A stretch of DNA of 64,000 nt from Aquarana catesbeiana (lineage: Eukaryota > Chordata > Amphibia > Anura > Ranidae). Shown here one piece after another: positions 1 to 10,849 of the stretch. The number at the start of each line of letters is the position of its first letter. Position 1 is the first letter of the stretch. The translations under genes were made by a program, and so were the position numbers. The notes under the pieces were generated by a model, which saw only the letters and a list, made by a program, of their open reading frames with translations, was not told the origin of the DNA and searched no databases. The stretch lies in assembly GCF_042186555.1 (NCBI RefSeq), contig NC_133324.1, positions 71,542,793-71,606,792 of the forward strand. The letters run 5' to 3'.

Positions 1-343
1 TTCCACTGACAAATATGATTAATGGTATAATCTTGTAGATTACAATAGTTAGAGGCAGTTCCTGCCATTTCGCAATCTCTAAGGACTGGCACCACTTGCA
101 AGCGCTGCAAACAGCTGCACACTAGTCCTCAATAATATTATCATAAATGTGGGATTGCATTGGCATTTATACTAGATAGATTTAAAGTGCACCTGTTGGG
201 TATAGTAAACAAGACACTACAAGGCAGGCGCTTAGGGAAAGTAGGCATTGGCTTTTTTAAATTATGAAGGATTATGTGTATTTGGGGGGTGTAGGAGTTT
301 AGCTCTTGCTTACTGTGCTGCTAAGTCCCACCCTAGTTGTATA
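1..343. other. No recognisable gene or repeat
   Basis: I see no conserved reading frame or terminal repeats here. It is ordinary AT-leaning DNA leading up to the Tc1-derived element that begins near 346. Confidence 0.4.
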
Positions 344-345
344 TA

Positions 346-803
346 CACTATATTGTCAAAAGTATTAGGACACCTGCCTTTACATGAATTTAATGGCATC
401 CCAGTCTTGGTCCGTAGGGTTCAATATTGAGTTGGCCCACCCTTTGCAGCTATAACAGCTTCAACTCTTCTGGGAAGGCTGTCTACAAGGTTTAGGAGTG
501 TGTCTATGGGAATGTTTGACCATTCTTCTAGAAGCACATTTGTGGCTCAGGCACTGATATTGGATGAGAAGGCCTGGCTCGCAGTCTCCGCTCTAATTCA
601 TCCCGAAGGTGTTCTATTGGGATGAGGTCATGAGTCTGGGCAGGCCAGTCAAGTTCCTCAACCCCAAACTCGCTCATCCATGTCTCTATGGACCTTGCTT
701 TGTACACTGGTCCAAATCATTTGGTTCAGGGGGGATTATGGTGTGGGGTTGTTTCTCAGGGGTTGGGCTTGGCCCCTTAGTTCCAGTGAAGGGAATTCTT
801 AAG
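346..803. mobile_element. Tc1-derived foldback element, truncated copy
   Basis: The first part (346-~705) is the reverse complement of the 3' end of a Tc1-like transposase and its terminal repeat, starting CACTATATTGTCAAAAG after TATA. At about 705 the strand flips: from there to 803 the text reads forward as the transposase core (protein [19 protein letters not shown]). The same flip at the same place is seen in the longer copy at 26220-27556, so this is a copy of an already inverted element rather than a local rearrangement. The right arm is missing because CR1-type sequence starts at ~803. Confidence 0.75.
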
Positions 804-811
804 ACGTCATT

Positions 812-1052
812 CTGCCACTGTAACCAAACTCTGGTTCGGCCACATCTTGAGTATACCGTCCAGTTCTGGTCACCAGTCCTCAGGAAGGATGTGCCAGAAC
901 TGCAGAGTCCAGAGAAGAGCAACAAAGCGAATAAGGGGGTTGAAGGACCTCAGTTATCAGGAACGACTACAAAAAACATTGAACATATTCTCCCTGGAGG
1001 AGTAAATCTTAAGAAGGGAAAAGATAGAGATATAAAATGTCTTAATTGGTGA
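812..1052 (+). pseudogene. CR1-type reverse transcriptase C-terminus (broken)
   Basis: The translation contains LVRPHLEYTVQFWSPVLRKD, the well-known block near the end of ORF2 in CR1/jockey-group LINEs. After it the usual basic stretch and [14 protein letters not shown] region have decayed (frame disturbed around 905-1000). The part N-terminal to this block, including the catalytic polymerase motifs, is absent. It is joined upstream to Tc1-derived sequence, so any frame crossing the junction near 803 is accidental. Not a host gene. Confidence 0.65.
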
Positions 1053-1075
1053 CTTTAGCATAGGGAATAAACATT

Positions 1076-2010
1076 TTAACCACTTCAGCTCCAGAAGATT
1101 CGTGACTAGGCAATTGTTTGCGATACGGCACTGCGTTTTTTTAAATGACAATTGCGCAGTCATGCAACACTGTACCCTAAATAAAATTGATGTCCTTTTT
1201 TTCCCACAAATAGAACTTTCTCTTGGTGGTATTTGATCACCTTTGCTGTTTTTATTTTTTGCGCTATAAACAAAAAAAGAAAACCTATCCAATAAAAAAA
1301 TGTAAAAAATCTAATTTCTTCATCAATTTAGGCCAATGTGTATTCTGCTACATATTTTTTATTAAAAAAAATCCCAGCAAGCATATATATAAGTTATAGT
1401 GTCTACAAACTATAGGATATACTGTATTTATGGAATTTTTATTTATTTAATTCATTTTTACTAGTAATGGTGGCAATCAGCAATTTATAGAGGGACTGCA
1501 ATATTGCAGCGGACAAATTGGACACCTAACTGCAACTTTTGACACTTTTTTTGGGAACCGGTGACACTAATACAGTAATCAGTACTAAAAAATATGCACT
1601 GTCACTGTACTAATGACACCGGCTAGAAAGGGGTAACATAAGGGCCGATCAAAGAATTAACTGTGTGCCTAGCCAGTGTTTGTGTACTGTGTGGGAGGTG
1701 CTTTTACTAAGGGAAGTCATGGATCCTTGTTCTTGGTTTGCAGGAACACAGGATCCATGCCTTCCCTACTGACCGAACAGCTCTCTGCCTTGTTTACATA
1801 GGCAGACTGCCATTCTGCCTCTGTAACGAGTGATCACCGGGTGCCAGAGGACAATAAGTCAACAGTACTTCGGGTCACGTTGTGCATAATCACAGTGAGA
1901 GCGGGTTACGGCGGAGCACATTTGCTCCCGCTACCCAGAATTGTGTGATCACATATATATACGTGATTCTGCGCAGTAAAACTGCTATAGGGCGGTCGTG
2001 AAGCAATTAA
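1076..2010. mobile_element. TTAA-flanked nonautonomous element (piggyBac-like), full copy
   Basis: Bounded by TTAA at 1076-1079 and 2007-2010. The ends are imperfectly inverted: CCACTTCAGCTCC on the left, and the right end reads TTGCTTCACGACC on the other strand. There is no coding capacity. TTAA duplication is the mark of piggyBac-type transposition, so that superfamily is the best guess. Two more partial copies occur here, the 5' part at 33263-33790 and the 3' part at 40886-41445. It sits inside the CR1-type tail and is therefore younger than it. Confidence 0.7.
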
Positions 2011-2362
2011 TTTTAGGTCTCTAAAAAAGACACAATAATGGTGGAAAAGAAGGAGTTCAATCTTAAACTGCATAAGGGGTTCTTAATTTTTTTTTTGTTT
2101 TTTTGGGGGGGGGGTTCTTAATTGTTAGTGTTAAGGATGTGGAACACCCTTCCGCAGTTGGTGGTGTCAGTTGATAAATGTAAGAATTGTATAAATTTAT
2201 TTTTTACTGAATGCAATGTACAGGAATATTGAAAATGGTAGTGAAATAAACACGCACTTAGGTTGATATAGATGGACTGGTGTCTATTCAACCTTACCAA
2301 CTAGGTAACAATAGCCCAGCTATAGGAGGGCCCCAGCAGACTCCATCTGCTACATGCATTTG

Positions 2363-2723
2363 CATAGCTCCCAACTGTCCCTGATTTCGAGGGACTGTCC
2401 CTGATTTGCAGCAATGTCCCTCTATCCCTCATTCCTCCTCATTTGTCCCTCATTTTGGTCTGATCCATATAGTTGTATAAAAAATGCACTTTTTATCTTT
2501 CAAAAAGTGTTTCCCAGCGCTAAACCTTTCATTCAAATTCTAAATTGCTGCATTTGTCATTTTTAAAAGCCAATATAAAGGAATAATAGTGGTAAAAAAA
2601 GCACTTGTGGATTTAATTAACCTTTTTTTTTTGGTTATGTCCCCTTTAAGGGGCGTGTCCTATGCCTACATACATTTGCTAGAAGGTGTCCCTTATTCCC
2701 ATCTCAAAACGTTGGGAGGTATG
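2363..2723. mobile_element. MITE with CATAGCTCCC ends, copy 1
   Basis: Ends are inverted: CATAGCTCCCAAC at the left and GTTGGGAGGTATG at the right. The interior has the repeated phrase CTGTCCCTGATTT and several GTCCCTC blocks. It is flanked by CATTTG and CATCTG, an apparent 6-bp target duplication with one mismatch. Other copies lie at 11163-11526 (opposite orientation) and 36619-36985. No coding capacity. Confidence 0.75.
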
Positions 2724-3320
2724 CATCTGACAAGCAGCTAGGAGGTGATATGCCGCCCCCTAACCGCCTGTTTAAACCCTTGAAAGGCAGCAGCACTGTG
2801 CCACAATCACATACATTAAATATGGGGCAATTGCAGCATGACCCTATCTGCCCGAATAGGTCGTATCTGGCAGCAGTACTGCTTGACAAATGTGAACTGT
2901 GTTATCATTTTTTGTATGCTGCACTGTCACCATGGCCATTCATTTTCCTTTTTTTTTTTTGGGTGTAGTGCTACCCCCACAGCAGCTGCTAGAAAGATGT
3001 CCAGGGTTCCTTTTCCCAAAAGGAACATGGTCACAGTCACTCTTCGGCTCAATAAACAGTCCAAGGGTTCTCTTTTTGGTGTTTTTATTTTTGGGTAACT
3101 TGGATGGGGTTAGGGAATTGAATGGGATATTCCAGGAACGTAAAATGGGAGGACACTTATCTTCTGAAGAACTATGAGCCTGTAGCAAACTTGAAGATTG
3201 TAATCTTCCTCCAGTGAACAGTCCAAGCAAAGTCCTTTCACAGGCAGTGCCAGATTTACATCTCAGAAGCACATGAGAAAAGAATTCTGAAGCGCCCCTC
3301 CCCCCCAAAAAAGAGGACAT
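2724..3320. other. No recognisable gene; poly-T tract
   Basis: Contains a T run near 2949 and G/C-rich patches but no convincing exon or terminal repeats. Short open frames exist on both strands and look accidental. Confidence 0.4.
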
Positions 3321-3323
3321 TGA

Positions 3324-3534
3324 GGCATCTTTCACACTTGTACGACTTGAAAGTCGCGCGACTTTGACGCGACTTGAAGCAATGCCTGTGTAAACATGAG
3401 GGCGATGGACCTCAAGTCGCATCAATGTCAGACCAAAGTAGTGCAGGGACTACTTTGCAATCATGGGGTACGACTTGTCATGCGACTTTGCAGGCCCAAG
3501 TCACAGGACAAGTCTCACAAGTGTGAAAGGGGCC
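3324..3534. mobile_element. Harbinger-like MITE rich in GCGACTT
   Basis: Terminal inverted repeats GGCATCTTTCACACTTG and CAAGTGTGAAAGGGGCC. Flanks are TGA on the left and TAA on the right, consistent with a mutated 3-bp TWA duplication. The core repeats GCGACTT/AAGTCGC. Related TWA-flanked elements are at 37212-37465, 38707-39100 and 57544-57987. Confidence 0.65.
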
Positions 3535-3622
3535 TAAGACCAATTTTTTGATTACTTGATAACATTTTTTTTAGTTACGTTTTGTTCTTGAGGGAGTCTA
3601 TTCCACATTTTCACAGCTCTTA

Positions 3623-4028
3623 TGCCGCGTACACACGAGTGGACTTTACGGCAGACTTTGCCCGGCGGATGGGATTTCGTCGGACAATTCGATCGTGTGT
3701 GGGCTCCAGCGGACTTTGTTCTCTCAAAAGTTGGACGGACTTAGATTTGAAACATGTTTTAAATCTATACGTCGAACTCGAGTCCGGTCGAAAAGTCCGC
3801 TCGTCTGTATGCTAGTTCGATGGACAAAAAGCCATGCTAGGGCAGCTATTGGCTACAGGCTATGAACTTCCTTGTCTTAGTCCGGTCGTACGTCATCACG
3901 TACGAATTTGACGGACTTTGGTGGATTGTGTGTAGGCAAGTCCGTTCATTCAGAAAGTCCGTCATAAAGTCCGGCGTAAAGTCAGCCGAGCAAAGTCTGC
4001 CGTAAAGTCCGACCATGTGTACGCGGCA
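3623..4028. mobile_element. PIF/Harbinger-type MITE (TGCCGCGTACACACG family)
   Basis: Ends TGCCGCGTACACACG and CATGTGTACGCGGCA are inverted repeats, and the element is flanked by a perfect TTA duplication (3620-3622 and 4029-4031). A 3-bp TWA target duplication is typical of PIF/Harbinger. The core is full of GTCCG/CGGAC words and has no coding capacity. Relatives: 27076-27509, the pair at 37469-38346, 48416-48822 and the longer element at 58835-60166. Confidence 0.8.
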
Positions 4029-4110
4029 TTACTGTGAAGAAACCTTTCCGTATTTGGATATGAAATCTCTTTTCCTCTAGACATAAAGAGTGCCCCCGTG
4101 TCCTCTGTGA

Positions 4111-4983
4111 TTATTATTATTATTATACAGGATTTATATAGCGCCGTTTGCGCAGCGCTTTACAACATGAGGGCAGACAGTACACTTACAATACAAATCA
4201 ATACAGGAGGGATCAGAGGGCCCTGATCATTAGAGCTTACAATCTAGAAGGCAGGGTCAATTGGAAACAAAAAGGTAATAACTGTGGGGGATGAACTGAT
4301 GGAAAAAAAGAAAATACAGTTGTTAGGTGTGAGTAGAGTAGGCTTCTCTGAAGAGAAGGGTTTTCAGGGATCGTCTAAAAGCTAATAAAGTAGGACATAA
4401 GCGGACAGATTGGGGTAGGACATTCCATAGGATTGGAGAGGCTTTGGAAAAGTCCTGGAGGCGAGCATGGGAAGAGGTGACGAGGGAGCTAGAGAGCAGG
4501 AGGTCTTGAGAGGAACGAAGAGAACGCGTAGGTTGGTATTTAGAGACTAAGCTAGTGATGTAGCTGGGGGCGAAATTGTGGATGGGTTTGTACGTAGTTG
4601 TTAGAATTTTGAATTGAATTCTTTGGACGAGCGGAAGCCAGTGGAGGAATTGACAGAGAGGAGTGGCAGACACTGAGCGATTGGTAAGGTGGATGAGTCT
4701 GGCAGTAGCATTCATGATGGATTGAAGAGGTGATAGACTATGTAGAGGTAAGCCAATGAGAAGGGGGTTGCAGTAGTCGAGGCGAGAGATGACCAGCGAG
4801 TGAATTAAGAGCTTTGTTGTGTAATTGGTTAGAAAGGGGCGTATTTTGGAGATGTTGCGGAGGTTGAGGCGGCAGGATTTGGACAGTGATTGGATGTGTT
4901 GCTTGAAGGAGAGTTCAGAGTCCAGGACTACACCTAGAACCTTGGCATGTGGGGATGGGCTTATAGTTGTGCCATCGATTTTA
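4111..4983 (-). mobile_element. L2-clade LINE, 5'-truncated, minus strand
   Basis: The 3' end lies at the low coordinate. On the minus strand it runs TTGTAAAGCGCTGCGC, then GGCGCTATATAAATCCTG, and ends in an AAT microsatellite (4111-4128), the usual tail of L2-type elements. Above it is an open ORF2 C-terminus (next entry). It is inserted in the CR1 remnant, with TGA repeated at the junctions. Another tail of the same family is at 39463-39570. Confidence 0.75.
4323..4983 (-). pseudogene. L2 LINE reverse transcriptase C-terminus, frame largely open
   Basis: On the minus strand about 220 codons stay open from ~4983 to the stop near 4323, although the first ATG is only at 4715. Recognisable blocks in order are VLGVVLDSELSFKQHI, LVISRLDYCNPLLIGLP, LHWLPLVQRIQFKIL, and FSKASPILWNVLPQSVRL near the end. 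These match the post-thumb region of L2-clade ORF2. Polymerase motifs (YxDD) and endonuclease are missing through 5' truncation. The open frame suggests a fairly recent insertion. It cannot make a working enzyme. Confidence 0.75.
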
Positions 4984-5223
4984 TGACCTTAAAGTGAATA
5001 GCTCAACACCAAGTTCAAGATATGGACCACTATTGTATTTGTACGTTGATCGTATCCCCCCTTAATCTCCTCTTCTCAAGTTCCTGTAATCTTTCCTCAC
5101 AGCTGAGCTCCTCCATGCCTCTTATCAGTTTGGTTGCCCTTCTCTGCACTTTCTCCAGTTCCCCGATATCATTTTTATGAACTGGTGCCCAAAATTGAAC
5201 TGCATACATTTTTTTATATGTGT

Positions 5224-5330
5224 AAAGGGGAATGCTGCAGACTGTGATGTAAAGGGGAACTCTGATGTAAGGTGGTCTCTGGTCACCAAAGCCCCCCTCC
5301 TATTACATCACAGTCAGCAGCATTCCCCTT
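5224..5330. repeat. Short perfect-looking inverted repeat
   Basis: The left arm (5224-5252, AAGGGGAATGCTGCAGACTG...) is answered by the right arm (5303-5330, ...CAGCAGCATTCCCCTT). The loop is about 50 bases. Further copies of GATGTAA/TTACATC occur just beyond. It may be the core of a small foldback element; I found no clear target duplication. Confidence 0.6.
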
Positions 5331-5399
5331 GACATCAGGGTCTGCAGTGTTCCCTCTTACATCAGCGTTCCCCTTTAAATTAGGGTTTCGCAGAGGTTT

Positions 5400-5900
5400 C
5401 TTCCACTGGGGGGGAAGGGGGTAGCTCGGGGGACCAGAGCCCCCTCACATCTCTGGGCAATCCCCCCCCCCCCATGTCTCCATGTCTGTATTTTTATGGA
5501 GAGGGGAGAAGATGTCACCCCATAGAGTGCAATGAGTATGTATTGAATAGGGATGTCCATGATGGGGGCTGTCACTGTTTTGCAGTAGGATGTCACTGGC
5601 ACCCCCCCCCCAATTATCTGTATTATTATTTGCTGCAGGCAGGGGGGTGTCACCCCATAGGGATTGTGGGTAGGGGATGGGGAATGTGTCACTGGCAGCA
5701 TCTCTGATTGAGGGAGACAAGGTGACACCCGAGAAGTCCATGCATCAAGTACAATTATTATCCCCCACCCCAGCTCAGTCTGTCGCAGCTTCAGCAACAG
5801 AATCTGTATGTGTGACTGTGAATTCTGGGGACACATTTTTTGGCTGTGTATTCAACAAGCGATTTTAGTATGTGCTTTGCGTGGGACAATCTTTTAACTA
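5400..5900. other. G/C-run-rich stretch without a gene
   Basis: Several long G or C runs (near 5407, 5462 and 5603) and no conserved frame. It leads into the 41-bp minisatellite. Confidence 0.4.
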
Positions 5901-5906
5901 CAGAGG

Positions 5907-6868
5907 GTATGATGGTATGTGTAGGAAAGGAGTGCAATGTGTATGAGGCTATGTGTTGGAAAGGAGTGTGGAGTATGTCAGGGTATGTGTAGGAGAGGGG
6001 TGCGGAGTGTATGGTAGCAGGTGGTATGTTTAGAAGAGGAGCGCAGAGTGTATGGCGGCAGATGGTATGTTTAGGAGAGGGGTGCGGAGTGTATTTTGGT
6101 GGCTAGTATGTGTAGGAGAGTGGTGCGAAGTGTATAGTAGCGGGTTGTATGTTTAGGAGAGGGGTGCAGAGTGTATGGCAGCAGATGGTATGTTTAGGAG
6201 AGGGGTGCAGAGTGTATGTTGATGGCTAGTATGTGTAGGAGAGGGGTGCGGAGTGTATGGTAGAGGGTGGTATGTTTAGGAGAGGGGTGCGGAGTGTATT
6301 GTAGTGGGTGGTATGTTTAGGAGAGGGGTACGGAGTGTATTGTAGTGGGTGGTATGTTTAGGAGAGGGGTGCGGAGTGTATGGTAGCGGGTGGTATGTTT
6401 AGGAGAAGAGTGCAGAATGTATGGCAGCAGATGGTATGTTTAGGAGAGGGGTGTGAAGAGTATGGTGGCGAGTGGTATGTGTAGGAGAGGAGTGCAGAGC
6501 GTATGGTGGCGAGTTGTATGTGTAGGAGAGGAGTGCAGAGCGTATGGTGGCAGGTTGTATGTGTAGGAGAGGAGTGCAGAGCGTATGGTGGCGGGTTGTA
6601 TGTGTAGGAGAGGAGTGCAGAGCGTATGGTGGCGAGTGGTATGTGTAGGAGAGGAGTGCAGAGCATATGGTGGCGGGTTGTATGTGTAGGAGAGGAGTGC
6701 AGAGCGTATGGTGGCGAGTGGTATGTGTAGGAGAGGAGTGCAGAGTGTATGGTGGCGGGTTGTATGTGTAGGGGTGGAGTGCAGAGTGTATGGCGGTGGG
6801 CAGTATATGTATGAGAGGGGGGAAGAGTGTATTACAGCAGGTAGTATGTGAAGGAGAGAGGAGTGCAG
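5907..6868. repeat. 41-bp minisatellite, about 23 copies
   Basis: The unit is 41 bases (for example starts at 6501 and 6542), with the words GTATGTGTAGGAGAGGAG, TGCAGAGCGTATGG and TGGCGGGT. Copies on the left are more diverged, and the most uniform ones lie at 6480-6760. Because 41 is not a multiple of 3 and the reverse strand lacks stops, all three minus frames are open, giving long His/Pro/Leu/Thr-rich translations that are not genes. Confidence 0.9.
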
Positions 6869-7403
6869 ATGTCCATAATTCATTGGTCCAGCACTGCAGA
6901 AGAGAGAACCAGATGATACTCGGCCTGTGTGTACCGGGCTTCAAAGTTCGATGCAGGCACACAGCACCAGTACTGGCCTCCCACTCCCCTGCAGACAATG
7001 CTCTCACCGCCCCCAACCATCCCTGCCACCCCCCCTCCCCCTCAAGTCCATGCACACAAGTCCCACAGCATACAAAACTCTGCCAACTTACTTCCCCCCC
7101 ACACACCCCTCACAATGAGCTCCTACCCCTCCTGGGGGGATCTCTGAACTCCTGCAATGAGCTCTCATCCCAACAGCACTTGTCAGCAGCCTTGCCTACA
7201 CCCCTGTAATCTTTCTGCTGGCAGCACTGGAGCACAATGGGCAAGAGCACTGGGACGTGCAGAGAGAGACGAAGGGGGGAGAATCCAGGCTGCCGACATA
7301 TCTACTTATCAGCTCTGTATTTACATAGTGATGCTGTATTTATAGAGTGGCTGTGGCAAGTATGACAAGATCCTGTGACCGGAGCTAACAGAGGACAGTT
7401 ATA
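6869..7403. other. No gene seen between minisatellite and Tc1
   Basis: C-rich DNA (CCCCCAACC-type words near 7005-7100) with no conserved frame. It may be the left body of a hAT element whose right end appears at 9347-9358, but no left terminus is visible. Confidence 0.35.
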
Positions 7404-7810
7404 CAGTGCCTTGCAAAAGTATTCACCCCCCCCCCCCTTGGCTTTTTACCTATTTTGTTACATTACAGCCTTTAGTTCAATGTTTTTTTAATCTGAATTA
7501 TATGTGATGGATCAGAACACAATAGTCTAAGTTGGTAAAGCAAAATTCGAATAATATATACATAAAACTATTTTTCAGAAATATAAAACTGATAATTGGC
7601 AGGTGCGTATGTATTCACCCCCTTTGTTATGAAGCCCATAAAAAGCTCTGTTGCAACCAATTACCTTCAGAAGTCACATAATTAGTGAAATAATGTCCAC
7701 CTGTGTGCAATCTAAGTGTCACATGATCTGTCATTACATATACACACCTTTTTGAAAGGCCCCAGAGGCTGCAACACCTAAGCAAGAGGTACCACTAACC
7801 AATAACTGCC

Positions 7811-9018
7811 ATGAAGACCAAGGAACTCTCCAAACATGTAAGGGACAATGTAGTTGAGAAGTACAAGTCAGGGTTAGGTTATAAAAAAATATCCAAATCT
7901 TTGATGATCCCTAGGAGAACCATCAAATCTATCATAACCAAATGGAAAGAACATGGCACAACAGCAAACCTGTCAAGAGACAGCCGCACACCAAAACTCA
8001 TGGACCGGGCAAGGAGGGCATTAATCAGAGAGGCAGCACAGAATTCTCAGGTAACCCAGGAGGAGCCGCAGAGTTCCACAGCAGAAACTGGAGTATCTGT
8101 ACATAGGACGACAATAAGCCGTACGCTCCACGGAGTTGGGCTTTATGGCAGAGTGGCCAGAAGAAAGCCATTACTTTCATCAAAAAACAACCTTTTGAAA
8201 TTGTGAAAAGGCATGTGGGAGACTCCCAAAATGTATGGAGGAAGGTGCTCTGGTCTGATGAGACTAAAACTGAATGTTTTGGCAAACAAAGAAAACGCTA
8301 TGTCTGGCGCAAACCCAACACATCACATCACCCAAAGAACACCATCCCCACCATGTAACATGGTGGTGGCAGCATCATGTTGTGGGGATGTTTTTCAGCA
8401 GTTGGGACTGGGAAACTGGTCAGAGTTGAGGGAAAGGTGGATGGTGCTAAATACAGGGATATTCTTGCGCAAAACTTGTACCACTCTGTTTGTGATTTGA
8501 GGCTAGGACGGAGGTTCACCTTCCAGCAGGACAATGACCCCAAACACACTGCTAAAGCAACACTTGAGTGGTTTAAGGGGAAACAAGTAAATGTGTTGGA
8601 ATGGCCTAGTCAAAGCCCAGACCTCAATCCAATAGAAAATCTGTGGTCAGACTTGCTGAATATTGCTGTTCACAAGCGCAAACCATCCAACTTGAAGGAA
8701 CTGGAGCAGTTTTGCAAGGAGGAATGGGCAAAAATCCCAGTGGTAAGATGTGGCAAGCTCATAGAGACTTATCCAAAGCGACTTGGGGCTGTGATAGCCA
8801 CAAAAGGTGGCTCTACAACAGTGGTTCTCAACTCCGGTCCTCAGGACCCACTAACAGGCCAGGTTTGCAAGATAACTGAAATACATCACAGGTGATCTCA
8901 TTTGCTGCTCAGTGATTGTAGTGTTCTAGTCTGCATCTCCACAAGGTAATACTTAAATCTGGCCTGTTGGTGGGTCCTGAGGACTGGAGTTGAGAACCAC
9001 TCCTCTACAAAGTATTGA
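7811..9018 (+). pseudogene. Tc1-like transposase, frameshifted
   Basis: Starts MKTKELSKHVRDNVVEKYKS, the normal start of this family. Residues 1-~125 hold the paired-type helix-turn-helix region (SGLGYKKISKSL..RRTIKSI), the linker, and the ARRKPLL motif. A frameshift near 8190 ends this frame at 8206. The first catalytic D (LWSDETK-like, ~8250) is out of frame. From ~8377 the frame reopens with [16 protein letters not shown], then [17 protein letters not shown] (second D) and [11 protein letters not shown] (the E of the DD34E triad). A hAT MITE interrupts the last codons (GGST/KY), so translation runs into it. Members of this family normally have about 340 residues. Not functional as it stands. 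Confidence 0.9.
8819..9002. mobile_element. hAT MITE inserted in Tc1 transposase
   Basis: Ends CAGTGGTTCTCAAC and GTTGAGAACCACTC are inverted repeats. It is flanked by the perfect 8-bp duplication CTCTACAA (8811-8818 and 9003-9010), the hallmark of hAT insertion. The subterminal GGTCCTGAGGAC-type sequences also pair. 184 bp, non-coding. It must be younger than the Tc1 copy it interrupts. Confidence 0.92.
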
Positions 9019-9230
9019 CTTTAGGGGGGTGAATAGTTATGCACATTGACTTCTTCTGTTATATTGTCCTATTTCGCAATTTAAAAAAAAAAAAAAACAT
9101 CTTCAAAGTTGTGGGCATGTTCTGTAAATTAAATGATGCAAATCCTCAAACAATCCATGTTAATTCCAGGTTGTGAAGCAACAAAACACGAAAAATGCCA
9201 AAGGGGGTGAATACTTTTGCAAGGCACTGT

Positions 9231-10830
9231 AGGTGCAGCTGTAGTGCCTGGGATTTAACTCCTCCATGAGTGCTGTGTGGGTCAGAGCACAGTGGGGCCC
9301 ACTCCCCTTGGGTCCTGTGCGCACTGCACATATTGCACCCATGGATGATACGCCACTGCTCTCACCAGTCTGTACTCACAAATGTCCTTGGAAAGTTGGT
9401 TGCCTCATTCCATCATCCATGTGACACCTTCTCCCTGTGATACCAGACTAGATCCTCCAACGACAGTCCCTCAGTCAGCTTTCTGATGCTTCCAGCAAAG
9501 CAGGCCCTCAGGTCAACCACCTGAGGCCTCAGCACATGACAGGATAGCCTATGGGGGCAAGCAACCCCCCTGTGGTCTCCTTCCAAGGAAAAAGATCTAG
9601 AAGCTCAGTGAAACACTGAACAGACCAGAATAATCAACACACCCACACTGGTTACAGTGAGCCATAACTAAATTTACCTAATGACGAACTGCAGCTCCAG
9701 TGGATACAGTGAGTCGTGACTAAATTGCTTTTGTTACCGGCCAGATCACCAGGTGAAAACAGAGGGGGGAAAAAGCCAAAAAAAAACAAAAAACCAATAT
9801 AGCCACCACATCTAATGATTGGTAAGCTGCAATATAATAAATTTTTGGTTTTGAGTTTACTACCACTTTAACTACCATCAAAACAAAATTATATAAAATA
9901 GATTTGGGTACAGTGTTGCAGAGTAATTGTCACTTAATTTATCATAGCACTGAAAACTGAAAAATGGCCTGGAATGGAAGGGGGTGCTACCGAGGTACAG
10001 TGTATGTAGGAAATCTATTTTCTTTTTTTACTTGTGGACAGAGTAGGGAAAGGTTAGACTTTTTGTCAAGTTTTTTATTGCTGTCTGTGTCCCTGCTAAG
10101 GAGATTCATTCTTTTATTAGGCCTGGTGACCAGTGTCACATAGACAGAAAATCAGGGGGGGTCACAAGATTGTACAATAGTCGTCAGAGCTAGAAAGTAA
10201 ATCATCCAAATGGGACAAATGTTCCAGTGACAACTGTCTAAGGTGGGAATTACCCTGAGTTTGTGGAGACAGGAAGTGAAGGGAAATCTTCCCAATCAGA
10301 CAAACAGAAAAAATAAACTAATAGGGGTGTTAATTCTTGCCTACTTTATCAAAAGCGAAAAAAAAAAAAGAAAAATTGGCTACGATACCCTTTAGTGTTG
10401 AAGTGCTGGGATGACTGATTGAAGTTATTATTTCAATCTTTAGCCATAACTGAAAGTTTTCCTACTTAAATGATACTGCAGCGCAAGACTGTTCCCATTT
10501 ATTTTTTTTTTAAATAATATTATATATGGCATCATCCAATTATACCATTATACAAAATGCAATTATTTCATTAAGGAAACTATTGTAGTTCAATTTTAAT
10601 CCAGTTACATTACTTAGATTGATATAATAAGCAATAAGCTGAAGAATATTAAAGGCTTTACACAAAAAACATCACAAACAACAATGGTTTACAGAAATCA
10701 AGAACCAACATTTCAGTAGAGTAAGGTGAGAAACCTAATGGAATCTGAATTCAGATTAGAACATTGTAAAATCTACATTTGCAAAAAATTATACAGTATT
10801 AAAAACGGGACGAAAAATGATTGACATTCA
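9231..10830. other. No gene seen; possible hAT right end near 9358
   Basis: GATACGCCACTG at 9347-9358 has the form of a hAT terminus, but no partner end was found to the left, perhaps because of rearrangement around the minisatellite and Tc1. The rest is AT-rich DNA with A runs near 9779 and 10361. No coding signature. Confidence 0.4.
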
Positions 10831-10849
10831 CTTTTCTAAAGTTAGGTGT

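Larger units (their letters stand above)
803..2312 (+). mobile_element. CR1-type LINE 3' remnant, interrupted by a TTAA element
   Basis: Two pieces, 803-1075 and 2011-2312, read as one LINE tail once the 1076-2010 insertion is removed. The first piece encodes the end of a reverse transcriptase (see the pseudogene entry). The second carries the usual 3' part (AAGGATGTGGAACACCC, then AGGTTGATATAGATGGACT and a tail ending CCAACTAGGTAACA). The same tail type occurs at 32061-32281 and seeds the array at 43440-45232. It is 5' truncated, as usual for LINE copies. Confidence 0.65.
3540..5215 (-). mobile_element. CR1-type LINE remnant (reverse strand), split by two insertions
   Basis: Read on the minus strand and skipping two insertions, this is a continuous tail of a CR1/jockey-type ORF2. 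It encodes [11 protein letters not shown] near 5065-5105, then a stretch ending KGFFTVRAVKMWNRLPQE near 3590-4060. The insertions are an L2 LINE (4111-4983) and a Harbinger MITE (3623-4028). Stops and frame breaks show it is dead. The order of events is CR1 first, then the other two. Confidence 0.6.
7404..9229 (+). mobile_element. Tc1-like transposon, near full length, with nested hAT MITE
   Basis: Flanked by TA (7402-7403 and 9230-9231). Terminal repeats CAGTGCCTTGCAAAAGTATT and its inverse extend inward about 200 bases with decay. It carries a broken transposase gene on the plus strand and a hAT MITE at 8819-9002. Without the MITE and its duplication it would be ~1.63 kb, normal for a vertebrate Tc1 element. 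A C run at 7427-7438 interrupts the left terminal repeat. Confidence 0.9.

Noticed and set aside
3582..3815. Open frame with a plausible start
   Set aside because: Runs into the Harbinger MITE at 3623; no known domain.
6358..7106. Long minus-strand His/Pro/Leu-rich open frames
   Set aside because: They lie in the 41-bp minisatellite and exist in all three frames; no start context or domain.
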